A stretch of DNA of 53,307 nt from an uncultured Geobacter sp. (GTDB lineage Bacteria > Desulfobacterota > Desulfuromonadia > Geobacterales > Geobacteraceae): NCBI GenBank assembly GCA_937886325.1, contig CALABV010000085.1:1-53307 (forward strand), read 5' to 3'. Numbering within the stretch: position 1 is the first letter of the stretch; each line of letters starts with the position of its first letter. Position numbers and translations under genes: made by a program. Under the pieces are notes generated by a model. That model had not been told where the DNA came from and made no database searches. It worked only from the letters and a program-made list of their open reading frames with translations. Below, one piece after another: positions 1 to 8,503 of this stretch.

Positions 1-41
1 GGGGGGACAATGGGGGTCTCCCATTAACAGGAGGAGGCTAT

Positions 42-89
42 AGGACTTGATAACTTGACTTTGCTTCGAATATCAAACTATCAAGTCCT
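42..89. repeat. 11-bp inverted repeat near the window edge
   Basis: AGGACTTGATA at 42-52 is repeated in inverted form at 79-89, with a 26-base spacer. No T-run follows, so it is not an obvious intrinsic terminator. It lies 90 bases beyond the stop of the minus-strand lipase-like gene and may be part of an extragenic repeat. Confidence 0.5.
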
Positions 90-181
90 GACCCCACTGC
101 CTGACCTTGACAGCACCGGAGGATACCCCGTATTCGTCAGTTTTCATGAGCCGACAGTGGAACAGAAATTTCAGCGTCCCG

Positions 182-1444
182 CTATTGCAAACTTTCAGCA
201 AGGAGCGACGTGAATACTCTCAGGAAAGAAGGATCTTTCAACGCATCGACATGGTTATTCTCAAACCCGAAAATCCGCACTGCCTCCAGCTGCCGCTGCA
301 GGGGCAATTGCCTCGACAGCGGGACGATTCCGTCGCTGTCGCTGTTGTCATAGGAGAATATCAGGAAATAGGGGATCATTCGCGGCCATTTCCAGCCATT
401 CAGGTCGTTCAGAAAATCACTGCCAGGGGAAAGATCACGCCAGGACTGTACCGGAAAGGGCGATCGAGCGCCGTATGCGGCGCTCGGCAGACCCGCCAAG
501 GGAGAGTTTATAGTCATGACCAGCGCCAAGTCCATGGACCGCTCCGGGTGCAGCTCGACGAATCTCTTGACAAATGAGCGGGTCACCAGTCCCCCCATGC
601 TATGACCGACGACAGCGAACTTTTTGAAATGGTGGCGGTTCTGAAGGGTTGTGACTGCCGATGCGAAATAGTCGCGTACAATTTCCAGCGGGATGCCGCT
701 CGGATAATACAGGACCCAGGGCTGATAGTGTTTTCTGTCCAGCTGCGCGATAAGTTCTCTGAAATCGGTCGGTCCGCCGTTGATGCCATGCACAAAGATT
801 ATCGGCGTCTTGCCTGTTTCGAAGTCCTGCAGGAAAAAAAGGCCGCCTCCCACCTGCCCAAGAAAGTCAAGGGGCTGCCACATGCCCATGGAATAACTGT
901 CGTCGGTGAATGACGGGTCATCAAGGCCGATAACCCTGCCAATGTTTTCCTTTGCTTTCAACAAGTTCGACTCGACATGTAAGGACGGAATACCGGGGGA
1001 CTGCTCGGCAATGACGAAACCGTCCAACATAACGGTTTGATTGGCTTCAACCCGGATATCGGTAGGTTTGCCATAAAAATTCCACATCTCTCCCGGCTGA
1101 AAGCTGCTGTCACTATTGCTGTCGATGTATGCCGCGACCAGGTATGTCCCAGGCTCTACCCAGAGTCGGTACTCACCATTCTCAGCCGCCGGCGCCGTGG
1201 TCGTAAGATAGAGCACATTGCTTTCTTTTTTGTAGAGGTTGACAATGACAGGCAGTTTCTTGCCGTTGGCGAGCGATACGCTTCCCTGGATACTGCCTTT
1301 GTTGCCGAAATAGTTGCCCTGCTGGCGTATCTCGCGGAAAGAGCATCCCGAAAACAGGGCAGCGATAGTCATTATCACCAAGGAGGAACCCAGTACGTTT
1401 CCTCTGAGTACCTGCGCAAGAGTTAAACGTATCGCTATCTTCAT
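182..1444 (-). CDS. lipoprotein alpha/beta hydrolase (lipase/PGAP1-like)
   Basis: This is a probable exported serine esterase or lipase attached to the membrane by a lipid. The N-terminus is a lipoprotein signal: a positively charged start, a hydrophobic stretch and a lipobox ending in Cys34 (LFSGC). Residues 45-150 look like a beta-rich domain. The hydrolase domain starts near residue 205, with an oxyanion-type FVHGINGG at 217-224 and the nucleophile elbow GHSMGG around Ser282. A downstream DSDGIVP (about 370) and a late NNHVDAL (about 400) are candidates for the Asp and His of the triad. The start is supported by GAGGAGG seven bases upstream. The substrate is unknown. It stands alone, with no operon partner in the window. 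Confidence 0.85.
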   Translation of the reverse strand: MKIAIRLTLAQVLRGNVLGSSLVIMTIAALFSGCSFREIRQQGNYFGNKGSIQGSVSLANGKKLPVIVNLYKKESNVLYLTTTAPAAENGEYRLWVEPGTYLVAAYIDSNSDSSFQPGEMWNFYGKPTDIRVEANQTVMLDGFVIAEQSPGIPSLHVESNLLKAKENIGRVIGLDDPSFTDDSYSMGMWQPLDFLGQVGGGLFFLQDFETGKTPIIFVHGINGGPTDFRELIAQLDRKHYQPWVLYYPSGIPLEIVRDYFASAVTTLQNRHHFKKFAVVGHSMGGLVTRSFVKRFVELHPERSMDLALVMTINSPLAGLPSAAYGARSPFPVQSWRDLSPGSDFLNDLNGWKWPRMIPYFLIFSYDNSDSDGIVPLSRQLPLQRQLEAVRIFGFENNHVDALKDPSFLRVFTSLLAESLQ

Positions 1445-1568
1445 GAATCCTCCTCATTGGCAAACGCGGGAACAGGGGAGCGTCTCAGTGTCTTTTTCAG
1501 AATAGTGACAAAAAAGAAGCCTGAAAATAATACCGTATTGTCATGTCATGTCCAGCCAGTCCTTGAGC

Positions 1569-1629
1569 GAATTCCGGGGGGAATTCCGGTTCGAAATCAT
1601 TGTCAGTTCCCCGGGAATTCCGGGGGCAG
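1569..1629. repeat. GAATTCCGG palindromic repeat cluster (REP-like)
   Basis: Three copies of GAATTCCGG lie within about 60 bases, the last preceded by CCCCGG so that the block can fold on itself. A 27-base segment inside it (1586-1612, starting CCGGTTCGAA) recurs at 8601-8627 with 24 of 27 bases identical. Similar GAATTCCGG palindromes occur near 2831 and 8504. This resembles REP-type extragenic palindromes; no cognate transposase is in the window. Confidence 0.55.
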
Positions 1630-1661
1630 GATAGAATGGCGCTAGTTTAAGGCATTTTACC

Positions 1662-1778
1662 ATGGCAAATCAGCTGAAAATATTGGCTGACAATGGCATA
1701 ATGCGCCATGAAATATTTGACACCGATGTTCCCGGTTTTCATCTTCAAACCCTTCGCCGCAAGCCTCGTTCAGAATAA
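1662..1778 (+). pseudogene. possible remnant of a phage-type integrase N-terminus
   Basis: A 38-codon open frame contains the residues EIFDTDVPGFHL. This resembles the conserved EIFDxxVPGFGLRV stretch of the N-terminal (DUF4102-like) arm-binding domain of P4-type tyrosine integrases. The frame then ends; no catalytic domain follows on either strand. It is read as a gene fragment left by a decayed integrated element, based on this one motif only. The similarity could be chance. Confidence 0.3.
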
Positions 1779-1787
1779 ATAATAAAC

Positions 1788-1830
1788 AGGGACACTTCCC
1801 CATTTATTAAAAAAACAGGGAAGTGTCCCT
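1788..1830. repeat. 13-bp perfect inverted repeat
   Basis: AGGGACACTTCCC at 1788-1800 is repeated exactly in inverted orientation at 1818-1830, separated by an A/T-rich 17-base loop. On the plus strand it is followed by ATTTTC, so a weak terminator is possible, but no plus-strand gene precedes it. It is more likely an extragenic palindrome. Confidence 0.55.
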
Positions 1831-1980
1831 ATTTTCACTATTTTGGTCTCCAGTCTCAGTTAAAGCTAATGTTGAAAGGAAACGACGAGTCAAGATTGTC
1901 ATCGACAGAGTACGAGGAATTCTTGGTCGGTTCTTTCTCAATCGATAAGTAAGCAGAATTCTAAGCCGTCTCTCTCTCTC

Positions 1981-2009
1981 TTGACAAATCCGCAAACCCG
2001 GTACTATTT
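1981..2009 (+). promoter_or_regulatory. candidate sigma-70 promoter for the gene at 2086
   Basis: A perfect -35 box TTGACA (1981-1986) is followed by TACTAT at 2002-2007 (15-base spacer) or CTATTT at 2004-2009 (17-base spacer). It lies about 75 bases upstream of the start codon of the next gene. A run of CT dinucleotides precedes it. Confidence 0.45.
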
Positions 2010-2085
2010 GAATTGACGGATTCAATTGGGAGCAGAAGATCCGGTCAGCAGAAGACAGATTCCTAGCCTGTCGGAGGTGAGAACA

Positions 2086-2484
2086 ATGTCAACCGTCTAC
2101 GTCCTCGTCGAGAAACCAGGATACGCGGGTGGGCTCATCCTGGAGATGGACGACACCTGTTCGTGGACTTGGCGAACCATGCGGGGAGGCCGGTATATAC
2201 CGATCGGCAGGCATGGAGGTGTCGGAAGAGTGGAAGATGCAGCTGAAAGCTCCACTTCTACCGGAACGTTCCGATGTGTGGAAACGACCCGCAACGACAG
2301 CCAAGGGCAGGTCAGACTCCGCAATGAACCTGCCATAGCGCTGTACGGGGTCAATTCCCAGGCAATGGTGGTTGGTGCCTGGGGACCCCGTATGTCCGCT
2401 GTCTCCGGGCGCGGATACCTGTTCGCCTCAGCAGATCCGTCTTTTCAGGGGGACATCAACTGGAGGTTTATAGAGCACCCCTGA
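2086..2484 (+). CDS. hypothetical protein, 132 aa
   Basis: A small soluble protein of unknown function. I do not recognise the family. It has no signal peptide or membrane segment. It is rich in Gly, Arg and Ser, with two Trp-containing stretches near the N-terminus (SWTWR) and one near the C-terminus (NWRF), which suggests a small beta-rich fold. The ATG at 2086 is preferred over the in-frame 2026 codon because TCGGAGGTGAG sits directly upstream at good spacing. A TTGACA promoter candidate lies about 75 bases upstream, so it is probably a single-gene unit. It lies within repeat-rich DNA. Confidence 0.6.
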   Translation: MSTVYVLVEKPGYAGGLILEMDDTCSWTWRTMRGGRYIPIGRHGGVGRVEDAAESSTSTGTFRCVETTRNDSQGQVRLRNEPAIALYGVNSQAMVVGAWGPRMSAVSGRGYLFASADPSFQGDINWRFIEHP

Positions 2485-3009
2485 CCTTAAGAGCCCAGGC
2501 AACGGCCAAGCGAGCATTTTGTGTCGGAGAGGCAGAAAAGCCAAGGGGTCAGATATAGGGAAAGCATCAGGGATCAAGTCTACATTCTACACTACATGGA
2601 CTCGATCAAACTGAATACAGTAAGTGGAAGTTGGAGCAAGGACAGGGCTACAACCTTCGGAACGTGGATAAACAGGAAAAAAGTAGAAAGAAGACCTGAC
2701 CCTTTACATTTGAATTCACCAGCAAGTAACCTCCCATCAAGGAAATCCCCGGCCCCACTTTTCCCCGCAAAAAAACCGTCCCGGTTCACCACGGCGGTTA
2801 TGCCATTATGCAACGAATGGTAGAGTGCATGAATTCCGGAGGAATGTCCCCGAAATTCTCACAGGGATACCATACCTATTAACAAATGGTGCCAGTGGAA
2901 ACAGGTTTGGTGTCCCTGAATTTTCCGAATTTTCCGCGAAGTGCGCGACCTGATTCCATGCGAAAACGAAGATGATGACAAAAGGCACACAAGAAGGTAT
3001 GATATCACT
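2485..3009. other. 525-base region without a supported gene
   Basis: No convincing gene is visible. Short open frames on both strands lack ribosome sites and recognisable motifs. A GAATTCCGGAGGAAT palindrome-like segment occurs near 2831-2845, matching the REP-like cores seen at 1569 and 8504. The latter part just precedes the toxin-antitoxin pair and presumably holds its promoter. Confidence 0.5.
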
Positions 3010-3297
3010 ATGAAGCCTATCAACTGGAATTCCGATAAGAACTTGGCGCTCAAAGCTGAGCGAGGGATTTCCTTCGAGGAAGTGCTGGTAGCTGTTTCGC
3101 AAGGGGCGCTCCTTGATGTGGTCGAACATCCAAATAAAGAGAAGTACCCGAACCAGCGCATATTTATCGTCCGGATTCGCGGCTACGCCTTCTTGGTTCC
3201 ATTTATTGAAACGGATGGAGAAATCTTTCTGAAGACAGTCATTCCGAGTCGAAGCGCTACCAAGAGGCACATTTCAAAGGGGAAGAGCGATGAGTAG
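3010..3297 (+). CDS. BrnT-like type II toxin
   Basis: A 95-residue protein resembling the BrnT/DUF497 superfamily of RNase-fold toxins. It shows the opening pattern (INWNSDKN), the GISFEEV helix, a central EHPN stretch, a beta strand with RIFIVRIRGYAFLVPF, and the ending IPSRSATKRH, which corresponds to the ARKATRRE-like end of BrnT toxins. The family is known to cleave RNA. Here that activity is inferred. The start at 3010 matches the family N-terminus, with AGAAGG upstream. It overlaps the downstream antitoxin by 8 bases, which gives the toxin-first order usual for brnTA. Confidence 0.7.
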   Translation: MKPINWNSDKNLALKAERGISFEEVLVAVSQGALLDVVEHPNKEKYPNQRIFIVRIRGYAFLVPFIETDGEIFLKTVIPSRSATKRHISKGKSDE

Positions 3298-3634
3298 GAA
3301 ATTAAAATCTGAAGATGAAGAAAAAAAATACGAAGATGAAATCCTGGAATCATATGAGAGCGGAGAGTGGAAGTCAGTGGCCAATCTTGACGACGAGATT
3401 GCCCGGTATGCTTCAAGTGCTACAGCCACCCTTACCAAAGATAAACGTATAAACATACGGCTTTCTTCTCGGGACCTCGAAGATATCCAAATGAGGGCAG
3501 CTGAGGAAGGCATGCCCTACCAGACACTTATTGCCAGTATCGTCCACAAGTATGCCAGCGGCCGGCTCGTCGAGGCCGTATCACGTCCATCCAAGCGCTC
3601 AACCGGCCGCGCAAAAAAACTGCGCGCCGGTTAG
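3290..3634 (+). CDS. BrnA/CopG-like antitoxin (ribbon-helix-helix)
   Basis: This 114-residue protein is the likely antitoxin partner of the gene it overlaps. The N-terminal half is highly charged and probably disordered, as expected for a toxin-binding tail. Residues about 48-92 form a ribbon-helix-helix DNA-binding unit: a short strand (KRINIRLSS), helix A (RDLEDIQMRAAEEG) and helix B (YQTLIASIVHKYASG). Such proteins bind and repress their own promoter. The C-terminus is rich in Lys, Arg and Ser. Autoregulation upstream of 3010 is inferred from the family. Confidence 0.75.
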   Translation: MSRKLKSEDEEKKYEDEILESYESGEWKSVANLDDEIARYASSATATLTKDKRINIRLSSRDLEDIQMRAAEEGMPYQTLIASIVHKYASGRLVEAVSRPSKRSTGRAKKLRAG

Positions 3635-3693
3635 CTCTCCCGCGTTATAACGAATAGGGCTATTATCACAAAACCAGAGCGACGGAGATATCC

Positions 3694-4188
3694 ATGAAAA
3701 CCCTCAGACAGGTATTAAATACAATATTAGTTTTCCTATTTATGGCGATTTCCGTCCGGGCAGCTGATGATATTAACATCGAACGTATGGCAACGTGTCA
3801 GGATTCATGGTTTGAATGGAAAAATGACCCATCGAAACTAGAAGATTTTGCTAAATATATAATGTCGAATTTCGTAGAAAAGGAAAACTCCGCGTTTCTT
3901 GTTCCAAAGTCGGAAATATCTGCTTTTGGACTTAAGGTTGTTCAGTTGTTCCCTGGAAGTATTGGAATGGCTGTCGGTTTTTCAGCTATAGTGGAAGCGG
4001 ATTTCAAGACGACCCGAGCGAGCCTGGAAAAAAGGCTGAATAAATCTTTCAAGAAATGTGAAACAGGTGATAACATGCTTACATGTGAGTTGGAGATTGG
4101 CGAAAAAAAGACCATTCTTTTATTGGCTGAAGAAGACGGAAAAATTGTTAATACTTTGTTTGGATGCTTTTATTACTATGAGAAATAA
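3694..4188 (+). CDS. secreted hypothetical protein, 164 aa
   Basis: An exported protein of unknown function. Residues 1-23 form a Sec signal peptide (positively charged start, hydrophobic core LVFLFMAISV, likely cleavage after VRA). The mature part contains three cysteines usable for disulfides (in ATCQD, KKCE and LTCE) plus one near the end (GCFYYYEK). The coding DNA is clearly more A/T-rich than most genes in the window, which suggests recent transfer together with the adjacent toxin-antitoxin pair. GGAGATATCC precedes the start. Confidence 0.65.
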   Translation: MKTLRQVLNTILVFLFMAISVRAADDINIERMATCQDSWFEWKNDPSKLEDFAKYIMSNFVEKENSAFLVPKSEISAFGLKVVQLFPGSIGMAVGFSAIVEADFKTTRASLEKRLNKSFKKCETGDNMLTCELEIGEKKTILLLAEEDGKIVNTLFGCFYYYEK

Positions 4189-4515
4189 AAGTAATGTCTT
4201 TATTTTGAGTGAGCTTGACGTTTTGTTGTTGGTAGAACCATGAAGAGTCATGTCTCAACAATCAACAGTAAATGACAATCGTCGAGACTCTGCGGACGCG
4301 TGCCCCCATAGTCGCGTGATCTGCCAAGGAATTCCGTAATCAGCACCCTGACGGATCCCAGCAGGGACACCTTCACATGGTGCCTGAGATCCCGTAAGAA
4401 ATTGAGCATGTTTATCCTGAAGAAGGCATGGTGATTCGCGGAATTGTAGCGCGCCAGGTACCCTGGATACAAGATGAGAGTTGCTACGCCTGCCGGAATC
4501 ATCCGTCACAGACTT
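4189..4515. other. 326-base region without a supported gene
   Basis: Two overlapping 84-codon minus-strand frames occur here, but neither has a good ribosome site or a recognisable motif. No terminator is evident. It separates the A/T-rich accessory genes from the GC-rich dehydrogenase gene. Confidence 0.5.
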
Positions 4516-5763
4516 CTAGCGCGTCCTCGGAGCGACCCGCCAGATCTCGCCGCCGTCGGTCGCAACGTACAGCGCGCCGTCCGGTCCCTGCACCAGCGAG
4601 CGGATGCGTTCCCCGGGCAGGCCCGGAACGGTCGTTGTCCCGACCGTCTTGCCCGCTGAATCCAGCTGCAGGATCACGATGCGCTCACCGCGCAGGAAAC
4701 CCACCGCCAGCCGGCCGTCCCACGCCTTCCAGTGCACCCCTCCCAGGAAAACGCTCGGGCTCATTCCCTCGGAAACGCCCTGGTTGCTCCAGGAGGGGCG
4801 GAGCGCGCCCGGGAACTTGGCCATGTCGGTCATGGGGGTCCGGCTGCCGTCGCGCTTGTTGGAGGTATAGCCGCAGTAGTCGTTCATGCATGCGACGCCG
4901 GGCTCCGGCTTGGGGTCCCAGCCACCGTTGCCGCCGGGCGCCAGCGGAGTTACCTCGTCGCTGTGTCCGGGTCCGTGCTCGCTGATGAAGGGGCGGCCGG
5001 CGCCGGGACGGAACGCTATCCCCTGCACGTTGCGGTGGCCGTAGGTGAAGATGCGCGGGTCGCCGCCGGCAGGAGTGCTGTTGCCCGGCGCGGCCGTGCC
5101 GTTGCGGTCGATCCGCAGCACCTTGCCGCCCAGGCGGGTGAGGTCCTGGGGGAGGTAGCCGTTGTGGTTGTCCCCGGTGGTAACGTACAGGTAGCGGTCG
5201 TACGGGCTGAAGCGGATCCGCCCGCCGCTGTGGATCCCCGACCCGCCCCAGCGGTTGGCCCGGGTCTTGAACGGAATGTCGGTGACGATGTCGCGGCGGT
5301 CGCTGACCGAGGTATAGCCACGGTCGACCCGGAGGCGCACCACCCGGTTCGTTTCAGGGCTGGACAGGTTCGATGCCATGTAGACGTAGATGAAGCGGTT
5401 GGCGGTGAAATCCGGGTCAACTGCCACGCCGAGCATGCCGCTCTGGCCTTTGCAGAAGAAGTCAGCCGCTGTGACTGCCGCTCCGCCGGCGCCGAACAGG
5501 CGCCGGACCGAGCCGTCGGGGAGACGGACCGAAAGCCCCCGGCACTTTTCGGTGAACAGCATGGCGCCGTCCGGGGTGAACGCCAGGTCCCAGGGGTTTT
5601 TCAGCCCGGAAAGCAGCACCGAGCGTGTCAGTTCCGGTCCGGCGTCGTCAGCGACTCCGGGCGCCGGGCCGGAGGAATTGTTCCGGCTGCCGTCACAACC
5701 TGCGGCGACGACCAGGGAAATAGCGAAAAACGCGAGCAAGGCCATTACGGTTGTTCTCTTCAT
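4516..5763 (-). CDS. PQQ-dependent sugar dehydrogenase-type lipoprotein (GSDH family)
   Basis: A probable exported soluble aldose/sorbosone dehydrogenase-type beta-propeller. The N-terminus carries a lipoprotein signal with lipobox VVAAGC, so it is anchored to a membrane. The propeller begins near residue 45 with the family pattern GLKNPWDLAFTPDG. Later landmarks are GVAVDPDF, SGIHSGGRIRFSPYDRYLYVTTGD, YGHRNVQG, ISEHGPGHSDEV and VQGPDGALYVATD. The family usually holds pyrroloquinoline quinone and calcium and oxidises sugars in the periplasm. Whether this host makes PQQ cannot be seen here. It is a single gene, upstream (in transcription) of nothing obvious and downstream of a divergent-free gap from the sensor kinase, which is on the same strand. 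Confidence 0.88.
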   Translation of the reverse strand: MKRTTVMALLAFFAISLVVAAGCDGSRNNSSGPAPGVADDAGPELTRSVLLSGLKNPWDLAFTPDGAMLFTEKCRGLSVRLPDGSVRRLFGAGGAAVTAADFFCKGQSGMLGVAVDPDFTANRFIYVYMASNLSSPETNRVVRLRVDRGYTSVSDRRDIVTDIPFKTRANRWGGSGIHSGGRIRFSPYDRYLYVTTGDNHNGYLPQDLTRLGGKVLRIDRNGTAAPGNSTPAGGDPRIFTYGHRNVQGIAFRPGAGRPFISEHGPGHSDEVTPLAPGGNGGWDPKPEPGVACMNDYCGYTSNKRDGSRTPMTDMAKFPGALRPSWSNQGVSEGMSPSVFLGGVHWKAWDGRLAVGFLRGERIVILQLDSAGKTVGTTTVPGLPGERIRSLVQGPDGALYVATDGGEIWRVAPRTR

Positions 5764-5846
5764 GTCCGCGCCTCCTTGAACGGACCCGGTTCCCCGTGGT
5801 CTTTTCCGAACCTACCGGCCTCTTTGGACGTCCCCCCGGGCCTTCC

Positions 5847-7988
5847 CTACCCGCCTCCGGCATCTCCGGCATTTCCTTCATGGAGGATCATCTGGATACT
5901 GCCCAGGAGCTGCTCCGCGGTAAACGGTTTCGGTACGAAACCGGCTCTATCGCCGCGAAGCGCCACATCACTCTTGTATCCGGAGATGTACAGCACCGGC
6001 AGATCGGCTTTTTTCATCAGGAGCCGCCCATACAGTTCCGGCCCGGTCATTTCCGGCATCACCACATCCGTAATCAGCAGGTCGATGGTACCCGGGTGGG
6101 AGCCGGCGATTTCCAGGGCCGTGCTCGGAAGCGCCGCTGTCAAGACCGTGTAGCCATACATCTCCAGGTACCCCTCGGCCATTTCCAGGATCATCTCATT
6201 GTCGTCCACAAACAGGATTGTCTTTTCATGGGGGACGCGCAGGCGCAAATCAACATTCTGTCGGGCGGCTGCCCCGGCTGCGGCGGCATTCTCCGGGAAG
6301 TACAGGCTGAACGTCGTTCCTTCCCCCACCACGCTGCGCACCGTAATGTGACCGCCATGCTGCCTGACGATGCCGAAGGTCGTCGCAAGGCCGAGGCCCG
6401 TACCGCGGCCCGCCGGTTTGGTCGTGTAGAACGGCTCGAAGATATGCCGCACCACCTCCTCCGGCATGCCGCAACCGTCATCGGAGAACTCCAGGAGGAC
6501 ATGGGCGCCCGGCTTGACGCCGGGATTGCGCTTGACATATTCGTCATCGAAAATGACGTGGCCGGTCGTAATGGTAATGGCGCCATTGCCGGCAATGGCA
6601 TCCTGCGCATTGACCGCCAGGTTGAGCAGCACCTGCTCCATCTGCCCCTGATCGGCCAGGATTTGCGCCCCGTCGGGCGCCAGCCGGATGTGGCAGGAGA
6701 TGTTGGCGCGGATGGTATGCCGGATAATGTCCTTGAAGGACTCGATCACCCGGTTGAGATCGAGGTTGGCCATGGCAAGGTTCTGCTTGCGGCTGAGCGA
6801 CAACAGCTTCTGCACCAGATCCCGTGACTTCATGGTGGCGGCAATGATGCGGTCGATTTTCGGTTGGCAGGTGTGTCCCTCACCGAGAATGGCCCTGATT
6901 ATTTCAGCATATCCCATGATGGGGGTCAGAAGATTATTGAAGTCATGGGCGATGCCTCCGGCCAGTTGCCCGACTGCCTCCATCTTCTGCATCTGTCGGA
7001 CATGCCCTTCCAGGGCGTTGCGCCGTTCGTTGTCACGGGCCCAGCTGATGGCGATGCCGGCCAGGTGGGCCGCCGACTCGATCAGGGCAATTTCGTTGCT
7101 GCTCGGCGCACGAGGTTCCCGGTGGTAGGTGGCAAAAGTGCCCAGCAGTTCCCCCTCGGGCGACAAAACCGGCTCGGACCAGCAGGAGCGCAAACCAACC
7201 TGCACGGCGGGCTCGAAACCCTTCCAGTAGGAATGCCCGGTGATATCCTCGACAATCACCCGTTTTTTCAGGAACGCCGCCGTTCCGCACGATCCCTTTC
7301 CCTCCTTGATCCGCAAACCGTTGACCGCCGCATTGTAAAAGTCGGGAAGACTGGGAGCGGCGCCGTGATGCAGGCGGGTGCAGTCGTCATTGGCTACGAG
7401 AATGGAACAGAGAGCACCGGGGCTGTTCTGCTCGACAAAGGTTACGATAGCGTCGAGCAGGCTGGGGAGCGCCGCGCCTGAAGCCATTTTCTCCAGGATA
7501 GCCAGGCGGGTCCGCTCCCGGAACTCCACCTGTTTGCGCTCGGAAATATCCCGCCATATGACATGCATCACCCATTTCCCGCCCAGGGACATGGGGGTGA
7601 GGGAAACTTCAACCGGCAGTTCGGAGCCGTCCGCCTTAAGGTGCAGCCACTCAAACCGCTGGCTCCCTTCGGCAAACGTACGGGCAATCAGGTCTCGGGC
7701 CTTTTCCACGGAGGGGGTTCCGTCGGGCTGCAGCTTCGGTGAAAGCTCCGCCAGCTCCCGCGGGACAATGCCCTGCTTGCCGTCGCACTCCAGCATCCGC
7801 ACCGCGGCGGCATTGCAGTCAATGAACCGGCCGCCATCAAGGACCAGAAAGGCTTCGCCGGATTGCTCGAAAAAACTTCTGAACCGGCTTTCGCTCTCCG
7901 GGAACGCCTGCTCCGCACCCGTCTGCCCGGTACCGTCGAAAGCGGTGCCCGGCACGGAGTCTTCACTATCCCTATTGTCGATCTGCAT
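5847..7988 (-). CDS. PAS-GAF hybrid sensor histidine kinase with receiver domain
   Basis: A soluble sensor kinase of 713 residues. Order of domains: PAS (about 35-150, ending in the PAC-like WRDISERKQ), GAF (about 165-315), dimerisation/phosphoacceptor domain with AGGIAHDFNNLLTP (His348), an ATPase domain with the N box LNLAVNAQDAI, G1 box DDGCGMP, F box EPFYTTK and G2 box GRGTGLGL, and a C-terminal receiver with phosphoacceptor Asp641 in LLITDVVMPEMTG and the conserved Lys in VPKPF. No membrane segment is present, so the signal is cytoplasmic. The 7988 ATG follows GGGAGAG at proper spacing, whereas the upstream in-frame ATG at 8039 has no ribosome site. No partner regulator is adjacent. The hybrid form suggests a downstream phosphotransfer elsewhere. 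Confidence 0.92.
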   Translation of the reverse strand: MQIDNRDSEDSVPGTAFDGTGQTGAEQAFPESESRFRSFFEQSGEAFLVLDGGRFIDCNAAAVRMLECDGKQGIVPRELAELSPKLQPDGTPSVEKARDLIARTFAEGSQRFEWLHLKADGSELPVEVSLTPMSLGGKWVMHVIWRDISERKQVEFRERTRLAILEKMASGAALPSLLDAIVTFVEQNSPGALCSILVANDDCTRLHHGAAPSLPDFYNAAVNGLRIKEGKGSCGTAAFLKKRVIVEDITGHSYWKGFEPAVQVGLRSCWSEPVLSPEGELLGTFATYHREPRAPSSNEIALIESAAHLAGIAISWARDNERRNALEGHVRQMQKMEAVGQLAGGIAHDFNNLLTPIMGYAEIIRAILGEGHTCQPKIDRIIAATMKSRDLVQKLLSLSRKQNLAMANLDLNRVIESFKDIIRHTIRANISCHIRLAPDGAQILADQGQMEQVLLNLAVNAQDAIAGNGAITITTGHVIFDDEYVKRNPGVKPGAHVLLEFSDDGCGMPEEVVRHIFEPFYTTKPAGRGTGLGLATTFGIVRQHGGHITVRSVVGEGTTFSLYFPENAAAAGAAARQNVDLRLRVPHEKTILFVDDNEMILEMAEGYLEMYGYTVLTAALPSTALEIAGSHPGTIDLLITDVVMPEMTGPELYGRLLMKKADLPVLYISGYKSDVALRGDRAGFVPKPFTAEQLLGSIQMILHEGNAGDAGGG

Positions 7989-8210
7989 AAAAGTTCTCTC
8001 CCGGTCCACTTGCTGAACAGCACAACTTCTATCTTTCATTGACAGGACGAACTGCCCGTTCAGCGATGAGTATACCCGCTTCTACGCTGTTCAGAGTGGT
8101 GAAGCAAGAAAATTTTGCTCTTGCTGCGCCAGTCATGGTTTCTTGTTTTTACTTTCCCCTTCGTTCCAGGTAAACAAGAGCGCACCCTGGTGCTCCGCGA
8201 TTTCTAACTG

Positions 8211-8386
8211 GTGTCCATCCGGAAAATCCGGATGAGACACTAGCGGTTTCCAATTCGGAAACGAGGATTTTTTCGTCGTGGCAAGGAAATCAAGGGATTG
8301 CGCGAAGGCGTACATCGGTACGCCGCACAAGCAAGCCTGAAGATTGACGCCGCCAAGACGGAAAAGGACCGTTTCCGGATGGAAAC
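8211..8386. repeat. multi-hairpin intergenic element
   Basis: Four hairpins are packed into 176 bases: GTGTCCATCCGGA/TCCGGATGAGACAC (8211-8240, one bulge), GTTTCC/GGAAAC (8246-8262), GGCGTAC/GTACGCC (8307-8324) and GTTTCC/GGAAAC again (8371-8386). No supported gene covers it. The density of stems suggests an interspersed repeat or structured RNA rather than random spacer. I suspect it is repeated elsewhere in related genomes, which cannot be tested here. Confidence 0.45.
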
Positions 8387-8503
8387 TAACTGACAGGGTT
8401 CGGCCAGGGATGCTATGCCACGTTCATTAGGGCACAGGAAGTCATGATTTTGAAGGGGTTGCGTGCAGGGAAACGGGTATGGCACTCAGGAGTTCCGCCA
8501 CGG

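Noticed and set aside
2521..2823. A 100-codon plus-strand frame in the gap before the toxin gene
   Set aside because: No ribosome site, biased composition and no motif; more likely non-coding repeat-derived DNA.
4248..4509. Two overlapping 84-codon minus-strand frames in the gap before the dehydrogenase
   Set aside because: Neither has a ribosome site or motif; they overlap each other on the same strand in different frames.
5016..5420. Thr/Ala/Ser-rich open frames across GC-rich genes (also at 15727-17526 and 17656-18945 on the plus strand)
   Set aside because: They are shadows of the dehydrogenase and of the giant membrane protein; their composition is a by-product of high third-position GC.
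8133..8330. A 65-codon minus-strand frame
   Set aside because: It runs through the multi-hairpin element and shows no recognisable protein features.
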